Source: CAZHPA01 sp964533945
GTDB lineage: Bacteria; Bacillota; Clostridia; Lachnospirales; WRBF01
NCBI GenBank assembly: GCA_964533945.1
Contig: CAZHPA010000036.1
Span: 1 to 18,993 of the forward strand
DNA: 18,993 nt
Reading direction: 5' to 3'
A program made the position numbers and the translations under genes. The notes below the pieces were generated by a model. That model searched no databases and was not told the origin of the DNA. It saw nothing but the letters and a program-made list of their open reading frames with translations. Shown here one piece after another: positions 13,774 through 18,993 of this stretch; the first letter of the stretch is position 1; every line of letters begins with the position of its first letter.

Positions 13774-14817
13774 TTACACCTCCAAAACTTCCCCGTTTGC
13801 GGCTTTATGAAGCCTATTCATAATAGCAACAAAATCTAGGTTATTAAAAAATCCTTCTGAATATACTTGCAAAACTTTATAATAGTCGAATTTTCTTAAA
13901 ATATCAAATAAATTTCTTGCAATAGTTTCAGGTTCGTTAATGCTTCCAACAGAAAGCACAACATCTGCATTGTAATATTTTTTTGTTTCATCTGTGCATA
14001 AAACCCCAACTTTTCCGTTAAACGAAGCGGCAAGGGCATTTATTTTGTTGCAAACGTTTAAAGTTTCGCCTTTAACTATTGTAACGTTTGCTAATGGCGA
14101 ATAATGCATGTATTTCATGCCCGGTGCTTTTGGGGCGCTATCGTCATTAACTGTTTGGCTGCCGATTAAAATATCTCCAATAACGTTTTGTATCATTCGA
14201 GCCGTAATTGAACCGGGGCGTAAAATTTTAGGCTGTTGTTCTGTTAAATCTAAAATTGTTGATTCAATGCCAAATTGTGTGCTTTTGCCGTCATCTAATA
14301 TCATATCAATTTTTCCGTCTAAGTCAAATAAAACATGGGAAGCTTTTGTAGGGCTTGGTCTTCCCGATGAATTTGCGCTTGGTGCTGCAATTGGAACACC
14401 GGCATATTCAATTAATTTTCTTGCCACATCATTAGACGGTATTCTAACAGCTATTGTTTCAAGCTTGCCGCAAACTTCTTCTGGGATTCTAATATTTTTT
14501 CTTAGAATAAACGTTAAAGGGCCGGGACAAAAAGCTTCAATTAATTTTTCTGCAATTGGTGGTATACTTTCAACAACGTTTTCTAACTGCTGTTTTTTGT
14601 AAACGTGTACAATTAAAGGGTTGTCGGAAGGACGACCTTTTGCCATGTATATTTTTTTTGCTGCATCTGCATTAAAGGCGTTTGCTCCCAAACCATATAC
14701 AGTTTCTGTTGGAAAGGCAACAAGCCCCCCGTCTTTAATAATATTCGCTGCTTTGTATATGGCTTCGTCGTTTGCAGGCTCCACAATTGTTTTTATTTTA
14801 GCTACGCTCCACAGCAT
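13774..14817 (-). CDS. ywlC: Threonylcarbamoyl-AMP synthase (Sua5/YwlC)
   Basis: Sua5 makes threonylcarbamoyl-AMP from threonine, bicarbonate and ATP for the t6A37 modification of ANN-decoding tRNAs. The YrdC domain (about 14-210) has GGLVAFPTETVYGLGANAF, KGRPSDNPLIVH, LRPGSIT and SANSSGRPSPT. The Sua5 C-terminal domain (about 230-345) begins after the linker APGMKYMHYSP, so this is the long form. The ATG at 14817 overlaps the SEC-C gene by 16 bases and has no ribosome binding site. The family start usually aligns near residue 8, where the codon is ATA about 10 bases after a GGAG; a non-standard start there is possible. Translation is probably coupled to the upstream gene. Confidence 0.9.
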   Translation of the reverse strand: MLWSVAKIKTIVEPANDEAIYKAANIIKDGGLVAFPTETVYGLGANAFNADAAKKIYMAKGRPSDNPLIVHVYKKQQLENVVESIPPIAEKLIEAFCPGPLTFILRKNIRIPEEVCGKLETIAVRIPSNDVARKLIEYAGVPIAAPSANSSGRPSPTKASHVLFDLDGKIDMILDDGKSTQFGIESTILDLTEQQPKILRPGSITARMIQNVIGDILIGSQTVNDDSAPKAPGMKYMHYSPLANVTIVKGETLNVCNKINALAASFNGKVGVLCTDETKKYYNADVVLSVGSINEPETIARNLFDILRKFDYYKVLQVYSEGFFNNLDFVAIMNRLHKAANGEVLEV

Positions 14818-15296
14818 TTTTTATATTTTTTGCCGCTATTGCAAGGGCAGCATTCGTTTCGTCCTATTTTTAAAGGATTTACAACTGTACGTGATTTCTT
14901 TTGCTCTGTATACAATTCTCTTTGCTTTTCTTTTGTGAAAATGCAGTTCCATTGAGGAAGAATATATAAATGTTCGGCTTTATATTCAACCATTTTTTTA
15001 TACAGCTTTTCAAAATCAATTGAAAGCACAAGCGGCATTGTTTCTGTAATATTTTCAACATCAATAGGTTCTGCCAAAGCTTCGTTCACTCCGTCGATAA
15101 ATCCGCAAATATATTCAGCGCTCATAGCGTATGTTTGCGCTAGTTGATTAACTGTGCATTCTAAATGATTAGTTTTATGGCTTAATATATATTCATATAT
15201 TTTTTGTTCCTTTGGTATATAATCGTCCCAAATTTCCTTTTTGCTTCTTCCCTCTTTGTCATATGCCATGCTTACCCATCTTTTATATAGTTCCAT
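14802..15296 (-). CDS. SEC-C metal-binding motif protein
   Basis: This 164-residue protein is mostly helical and uncharacterised, with a C-terminal SEC-C motif: IGRNECCPCNSGKKYKKCCG, where the CxC...CC cysteines bind zinc as at the end of SecA. The N-terminal part has no catalytic motif I recognise. Its last codons overlap the start of sua5, so the two are translationally coupled. AGGAGG lies about 14 bases before the ATG, a longer spacing than usual. Such proteins are common next to housekeeping genes in Clostridia; the role is unknown. Confidence 0.78.
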   Translation of the reverse strand: MELYKRWVSMAYDKEGRSKKEIWDDYIPKEQKIYEYILSHKTNHLECTVNQLAQTYAMSAEYICGFIDGVNEALAEPIDVENITETMPLVLSIDFEKLYKKMVEYKAEHLYILPQWNCIFTKEKQRELYTEQKKSRTVVNPLKIGRNECCPCNSGKKYKKCCGA

Positions 15297-15314
15297 AATT
15301 AAGTTAAAATCCTC

Positions 15315-15722
15315 CTATTGTTTATGAGTATTAATTTTTTCTTCCAGCTTGTCCATAAACTTTTTTTGGTCTATAATTGCTCTTTTGTGTGTTCCTTTTC
15401 CAATCATTTCAATATTGTTATATGCAAAAACATCAAATGTTAAAATTCGCTTGTCTATTTCTGTTAATGTTGCTTTTGTTTTTATGTTCATTCCAAGTGC
15501 AGAAGCGTTTATGTGTTCGATATAAACTCCGATTCCAACCGTTGCTTGTCCTTCTTCCAAATAGTCATTAACCGCCTCCATTGATGTTTTTTCCATTAAC
15601 GCAATCATGTGCGGTGTTGAAAAGACAGAAATTGCACCGCTGCCGTATGTTGAAGCCAAAGTTTTTTCTGTAACGGTTTCGTTAAGTTCTTTATTAATAC
15701 CTATTTTTAGGTTTTGTTCCAT
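15315..15722 (-). CDS. FlK-like hot-dog thioesterase family protein
   Basis: This 135-residue protein has the hot-dog fold of the fluoroacetyl-CoA thioesterase-like family: VTEKTLASTYGSGAISVFST, PHMIALMEKTSMEAV (helix carrying the catalytic-region glutamate), then the strand-turn GQATVGIGVYIEHINAS and KGTHKRAIID. FlK hydrolyses fluoroacetyl-CoA, but most members act on other or unknown acyl-CoAs; nothing here shows the substrate. Ribosome binding site AAAAGGAG precedes the ATG. It heads the minus-strand operon with the SEC-C gene 18 bases downstream. Confidence 0.8.
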   Translation of the reverse strand: MEQNLKIGINKELNETVTEKTLASTYGSGAISVFSTPHMIALMEKTSMEAVNDYLEEGQATVGIGVYIEHINASALGMNIKTKATLTEIDKRILTFDVFAYNNIEMIGKGTHKRAIIDQKKFMDKLEEKINTHKQ

Positions 15723-15762
15723 TTTTTATTCTCCTTTTAATTATTGCCGAAAAGCATTTTCT

Positions 15763-15800
15763 AAAACACCCATGTGCAATGAAAGACACATGGGTGTTTT
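15763..15800. terminator. Strong terminator hairpin, symmetric T-runs
   Basis: AAAACACCCATGTG (15763-15776) pairs perfectly with CACATGGGTGTTTT (15787-15800), a 14-bp stem with a 10-base loop. On the minus strand it ends the DUF6465 transcript just before the thioesterase operon. Confidence 0.88.
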
Positions 15801-15816
15801 TAATTCACATTGCAAA

Positions 15817-16014
15817 TTAGACATCAAAACTCCCTTTGAAGTCTGCATTCATAACATAAAAACATTTGCTTTCGTCTGGCTTGAAAAACAATTCAAGTGT
15901 ATTTAGGTCTTTAACTTTTTTTCCGCTATTTTTCCAAGCTTCTTTTGCCATATCAATTAAAATTTTAGAGTCGGTTTGCTTGCCGTTTAATTCAACATAT
16001 AGGTCTGTTTTCAT
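15817..16014 (-). CDS. DUF6465 family small protein
   Basis: A 65-residue protein, beginning MKTDLYVELNGKQTDSK and ending YVMNADFKGSFDV, with a central helix (LIDMAKEAWKNSGKKVKDL). It matches my recollection of the DUF6465 family of Clostridia, whose members share the LYVE/Q-NGKQ start and the YYVIN...GS end. The function is unknown. It has its own extended -10 promoter upstream and a terminator downstream, so it is a single-gene unit. Confidence 0.78.
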   Translation of the reverse strand: MKTDLYVELNGKQTDSKILIDMAKEAWKNSGKKVKDLNTLELFFKPDESKCFYVMNADFKGSFDV

Positions 16015-16037
16015 ATCCTTAATCTACCTCCGCCATT

Positions 16038-16066
16038 ATTATATCAAAAAAAAATTTTTTTGAATA
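16038..16066 (-). promoter_or_regulatory. Promoter of the DUF6465 gene (extended -10)
   Basis: On the minus strand TGATATAAT gives a perfect -10 (TATAAT at 16043-16038) with the TGN extension. The -35, TATTCA (16066-16061), is weak at 17 bases. The spacer is nearly pure A/T tract. Confidence 0.6.
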
Positions 16067-16283
16067 CCCAAAAAGGAATTTTTTTGTAAAATTATAGTTT
16101 AAGCTTAAAATCTCTTAATAAATTGTTTAAAGCTTCAGAACAATTTAACAACTTTTTTATAGAAATTAAATTTTTTCAGTTATGCTTATAGTATTTTCTA
16201 TTAAATCAGAAATATCCTATGCTTAATTTTAACCGCTTCTTGCCACTTCAACAATTGTTGTTTAATATTTTTAAATTATAAGC

Positions 16284-16321
16284 AAAAAACCACGCCAAAC
16301 ACATTTTTTGCGTTAACGTGG
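16284..16321 (-). terminator. Terminator of the SSB-like gene
   Basis: On the minus strand CCACGTTAA pairs with TTGGCGTGG (two G-T pairs) around a 14-base loop, followed by TTTTTT. It begins 9 bases after the stop codon of the SSB-like gene. Confidence 0.72.
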
Positions 16322-16329
16322 CATTAAAT

Positions 16330-16950
16330 TTATTGCGAAAGTTCTAACTTTGAAACCGAAACTTCATACGCTACTTTTTCTGTAATTTCTCCAGTTTCAT
16401 ATTTCTTTTGATATACGCGGCTTTGCATTCTTCCCCAAACTTTAATATTATCTGAAACGTTTAGTTTTGAAGAAAATCTTGCATTTCTTCCCCAAGCAAT
16501 ACATGGTATGTAATCTGATTTATTATAGGAACGGTTAACAGCCAAAAGCAAATCGCAGATTTCTCTGCCGAAAGGCGTTGTTCGGTATGTTGGGGGTTTG
16601 CATATGTAACCGTTTAAATAAATATCATTTGGATTATCTTTAAATTCGCCTTCTATTTTCTTAATATCTCTTGCAAAAATACTTAAAATAAGCTTGTTCT
16701 TGTTATCTTCGGGAGTATAATTGTTATACGAACGAATTTGACCCGTAACATTAACAAAGTTATTTAAAGCTTGCTCGTTTTTATCTATTAGGCGTTCCGA
16801 AATAATTATTGGCAAAATATCTGATGCTTGACTTAGCCTTTCCACTTCTATATTAAAATGATAAAAGCCTTCACCATAAACTTCATGACTAAATGAAAAA
16901 TCGGAAGCGATTTTTCCGCTTATGTTGGCTGTGTTATTAATAGACAGCAT
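16330..16950 (-). CDS. SSB-like protein with two OB-fold segments
   Basis: The 206-residue protein is related to single-stranded DNA-binding proteins. The C-terminal half (about 110-200) carries the recognisable SSB pattern: YLNGYICKPPTYRTTPFGRE, DLLLAVNRSY, IPCIAWGRNARF, KVWGRMQSR. The N-terminal half (about 1-105) repeats the same order in weaker form (NTANISGKI, FNIEVERLS, FVNVTGQIRS), so it looks like a tandem OB-fold. It lacks the acidic DDDIPF-type tail of housekeeping SSB, so it should not recruit the usual replication partners. It has its own promoter and terminator. Confidence 0.72.
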   Translation of the reverse strand: MLSINNTANISGKIASDFSFSHEVYGEGFYHFNIEVERLSQASDILPIIISERLIDKNEQALNNFVNVTGQIRSYNNYTPEDNKNKLILSIFARDIKKIEGEFKDNPNDIYLNGYICKPPTYRTTPFGREICDLLLAVNRSYNKSDYIPCIAWGRNARFSSKLNVSDNIKVWGRMQSRVYQKKYETGEITEKVAYEVSVSKLELSQ

Positions 16951-17034
16951 GAATTTAAAACCCCTCTCACTCTCATTTGTTGTTTTAATAAAATATGAAT
17001 AAATTAAAAAATTTAGTACAAAAAACGTTTTTGT

Positions 17035-17062
17035 ATAATACGAGTTATAGTGTAATATACAA
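17035..17062 (-). promoter_or_regulatory. Promoter of the SSB-like gene
   Basis: On the minus strand TTGTAT (17062-17057), a 16-base spacer and TATTAT (17040-17035) form a good sigma-A-type promoter about 85 bases before the ATG at 16950. The ribosome binding site is GAGAGGGG. Confidence 0.5.
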
Positions 17063-17121
17063 AAAAGATTGTAGAAGCGGGTTATAAACTGCCAGCATTC
17101 TAATATTTGTTATTAAACCAA

Positions 17122-17147
17122 AAAAGCTTTGTGTTATCAAAGCTTTT
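17122..17147. terminator. Terminator-like hairpin downstream of the permease
   Basis: AAAAGCTTTG (17122-17131) and CAAAGCTTTT (17138-17147) form a perfect 10-bp stem with a 6-base loop and A/T runs on both sides. It most likely ends the DUF362/permease transcript on the minus strand, 150 bases past the stop. Confidence 0.55.
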
Positions 17148-17296
17148 AAAGAAGTGCAAGAAAATTATTGTTTAAATACTTGGAAAAAGAGATATTAAAA
17201 TTTTTCAAAGATTATATTAAATGATTGCATGTTTTATACAAACTATTGAGAAGTATTTTACTAAAGTTTCGCCTAAAGAACGCATATTTTATTTTT

Positions 17297-18206
17297 CTAC
17301 CATAAACCGTCTATAATAAGCCCTGCCGCAATCGCATATACAATTGTAAACAAAATATACAAAACAAACCGTTTTGATCCTAAAACAATTTTTGCTGCGC
17401 CTAAATTTGTTATTTTAGTTGCAGAACCAGTAATCATAAACGCTGTAGCAGCCCCCCCATACTTATGCCAGACACTAGCCATTGCTGAAGCAGCGGAATT
17501 GTTCCGCCGCCGCAAACATAAAGAAGAACTCCGATTGTTGCTGCCATAAGCGTACCATACCCGTGTTGATTTCCGAAAAGGCTAGCGAAGGAATGGGCAG
17601 GTACATAACGCTGGTATAGCGTTGTAAGGAAAATGCCAAAAAGAAAATATCCACCTGTTGCTTTTACATTTCTTCCAATATTTTTTAAAAGTCGTAGCAA
17701 CACATTAGGGTCAATATCCCTGTTAGCTGGTTCATTAAAGCTCAAAAAATTAAAGAAAGACTTTTTCTTATAGAAAAAGTGTACGCAAAGCCCTGCTATA
17801 ATACCGCAAAAAAGCATGAAACAAATCTAATTACAAGTGCGGTTGTACCAAGTGCTGCACTATATATTAAAAGTTGTGGGTTTAGCAAAATAGAAGACAT
17901 CATAAAAGCAGCAAGCCAATCGTCTTTCATGCCTTTTTGAGAAAATGAAGCGGCAATTGGAATAGTGCCATACATACATAAAGGAGATGCTATACCAAGC
18001 AGACTTGCCGGAATTAAACCTAGCAAGTCTAATTTTTTGTTTTGCAATATTTCAAAAAGTTTATGAATTCTTTCTTTGCCAAATACGGAAATTACTGAAC
18101 CTAAAACTATCCCTAATGCCCAATATTGTATAATTTGATTAAATTGAACCGTGAAATAATACCAAAGGTAAATTAATTCATGGTTCATAATCTCAATCAT
18201 TATCAT
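17297..18206 (-). pseudogene. Permease (ArsP/DUF318 type), frameshifted twice
   Basis: Three overlapping minus-strand frames encode one polytopic permease of about 300 residues of the predicted-permease family that includes ArsP and YraQ. Recognisable pieces: IPASLLGIASPLCMYGTIPI, MMSSILLNPQLLIYSAALG, VCGGGTIPLLQQWL and AFMITGSATKITNLGAAKIV. The first break is at the A6 run 17808-17813 (T6 on the coding strand): one more T gives FVSCFFCGIIAGLC. The second is at the C7 run 17451-17457 (G7 coding): one more G gives SMGGAATAFMITG. Everything else is intact. Both breaks are single-base deficits in homopolymers, so sequencing error, phase variation or early decay are all possible. The start overlaps DUF362 by 14 bases. 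The substrate is unknown. Confidence 0.8.
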
Positions 18207-18930
18207 TTAAATTTACCAATTCATATTTGCGGATACCAAGCCCAATTTGTTCTGCATGTTCTAAAGTGTGTATACCATTTTTGGCTTCTATGCGGTTTAC
18301 AAGCATTTCGCCGCCTTCTGTTGCATATACAAGGTCAACACATGCTTGGTCAAGTGCAACAGGGTCAAGTGAAGCAAGAATGCCAATATCTTGCATACTT
18401 GGTTTAGCAGGAAAACCGTTGCAATCGCAGTCTATAGATAAATTGTTCATTACATTAATATACATAATGTTTTTTCCATTATCAAGACTATCTGAAACCG
18501 ATTTTGCGGCTTCTGCCATAGATTCTAAAAACGGGTCTTGCTTACTTCCCCGCATGCTAGTTGAAATAGCCCCAGCAGTGTGAATTAGGCACTTGCCACT
18601 TGTAGAAGCAATGCCAATAGAAATATTTTTAATTGCGCCGACAAAGCCTCCCATTTGATGCCCTTTAAAGTAGGAAAGAAGAAGGAAGAAATCGTAATTT
18701 TCAAAGTGAGAGCCAACAAGATTTTCCGTCAAATTTTTTCCGCCCTTAACTGGCAAGCTAACAGAGCCGTCCTCGTCCATGATGTCTACATTAGCAATTT
18801 CGGTGAAGCCGTGGTCTTTTGCTACCTGCATGTGCATAGCAGTGCTGGTGCGGGTACCACCATATGCTGTATTACATTCTACAATTGTGCCATTTACCGA
18901 TTGAACAAGGTCTTTAAGTGACATACTCAC
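18193..18930 (-). CDS. DUF362 domain protein, 5' end replaced by an insertion-sequence end
   Basis: The 245-codon frame contains most of a DUF362 protein: GTIVECNTAYGGTRTST, FFLLLSYFKGHQMGGFVGAI, the KNISIGIAS stretch, CLIHTAGA and ILASLDPVALDQACVDLVY. Full-length members are roughly 300-370 residues and begin with a segment containing KIHFGE-like and TDANT-like motifs, which is missing here. The first residues (MSMS) are read from the insertion-sequence right end (18918-18930), and native sequence starts at about LKDLVQ. No convincing ribosome binding site precedes the ATG, so the gene is probably dead or poorly expressed. It is followed by the broken permease. Confidence 0.8.
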   Translation of the reverse strand: MSMSLKDLVQSVNGTIVECNTAYGGTRTSTAMHMQVAKDHGFTEIANVDIMDEDGSVSLPVKGGKNLTENLVGSHFENYDFFLLLSYFKGHQMGGFVGAIKNISIGIASTSGKCLIHTAGAISTSMRGSKQDPFLESMAEAAKSVSDSLDNGKNIMYINVMNNLSIDCDCNGFPAKPSMQDIGILASLDPVALDQACVDLVYATEGGEMLVNRIEAKNGIHTLEHAEQIGLGIRKYELVNLNDND

Positions 18931-18972
18931 CCGCCTACCTAAGATAGAGACGGGAGCTTCTTACTCGATAGA
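18918..18972 (-). mobile_element. Right end of an IS200/IS605-type element, copy 2 (inverted)
   Basis: Read on the minus strand, this is the same 55-base end as positions 1-55, with GG in place of AA in the hairpin loop. The stem CCCGTCT/AGGCGGG is conserved. The element body lies beyond the window on the right. A short minus-strand frame ending LFMLRR, TAG just upstream (18973-18993) could be a TnpB C-terminus but is too short to judge. The end abuts the truncated DUF362 gene. Confidence 0.65.
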
Positions 18973-18993
18973 CTAACGTCTAAGCATAAATAA

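Larger units (their letters stand above)
16015..16329. other. Intergenic region of 315 bp between DUF6465 and the SSB-like gene
   Basis: From right to left it holds the terminator of the SSB-like gene (16284-16321), about 215 bases of AT-rich sequence without a supported gene, and the DUF6465 promoter (16038-16066). An A-run/T-run palindrome (TCA9T7GA, about 16044-16062) overlaps the promoter spacer and would be intrinsically bent. I see no RNA gene. Confidence 0.6.
16951..17296. other. Intergenic region of 346 bp between the SSB-like gene and the permease
   Basis: It contains the minus-strand promoter of the SSB-like gene (17035-17062) with a long AT-rich leader, a terminator hairpin (17122-17147), and about 150 bases downstream of the permease with no supported coding frame. 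A 31-codon plus-strand frame at about 17221 has no ribosome binding site. Confidence 0.55.

Noticed and set aside
17221..17316. Plus-strand 31-codon frame (MIACFIQ...)
   Set aside because: No ribosome binding site, overlaps the 3' end of the permease on the other strand, and no recognisable feature.

Overview
The window reads as DNA from a low-GC, spore-forming anaerobe of the class Clostridia, probably host-associated. The reasons are AT-rich codons, strong AGGAGG-type ribosome binding sites, a SpoIIID gene, a dockerin-bearing CotH protein, a BioY importer and the Firmicutes gene block Sua5/YwlC-YwlE-RpiB-TagO. The genus cannot be named from the sequence alone.

Layout. (1) Positions 1-55 and 18918-18972 are inverted copies (53 of 55 bases identical) of what looks like the right end of an IS200/IS605-type element (the 3' end of a TnpB omega RNA). 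The window is therefore framed by two copies of one insertion sequence pointing inward, which is what a contig broken at a repeat looks like. (2) 139-9102, plus strand: a BMP-type ABC importer (ATPase and two permeases, no binding protein in view), BioY, a secreted CotH-kinase/dockerin protein, a PIG-L/LmbE deacetylase and a ROK-family protein. Together they suggest uptake and processing of a sugar, nucleoside or N-acetylated substrate. (3) 9122-9371, minus strand: two tiny tandem genes with good ribosome binding sites. (4) 9465-11785: spoIIID, cut in two inside its helix-turn-helix by a 1,990-bp element that encodes a large serine recombinase and two very small proteins. (5) 11845-15722, minus strand: TagO/WecA, RpiB, YwlE, Sua5, a SEC-C protein and an FlK-like thioesterase. 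(6) 15817-16950: a DUF6465 protein and a tandem-OB-fold SSB-like protein. (7) 17297-18930: a permease with two frameshifts and a DUF362 protein whose 5' end was replaced by the right-hand insertion sequence.

The main discovery is region 4. Joining the two spoIIID halves at the shared hexamer GTACAT (9637-9642 and 11627-11632) restores one uninterrupted 88-codon SpoIIID frame reading ...SKSTVHKDVTERL... across the joint. The first half keeps its ribosome binding site and a good match to a sigma-E (mother-cell) promoter. This is the architecture of the sigK 'skin' element, but in spoIIID, the regulator acting just before sigK, and in a nearly minimal form. It may be a developmentally excised element that sets the timing of the late mother-cell programme. 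The recombinase stop codon is itself completed by host spoIIID bases, so excision would also change the recombinase C-terminus.
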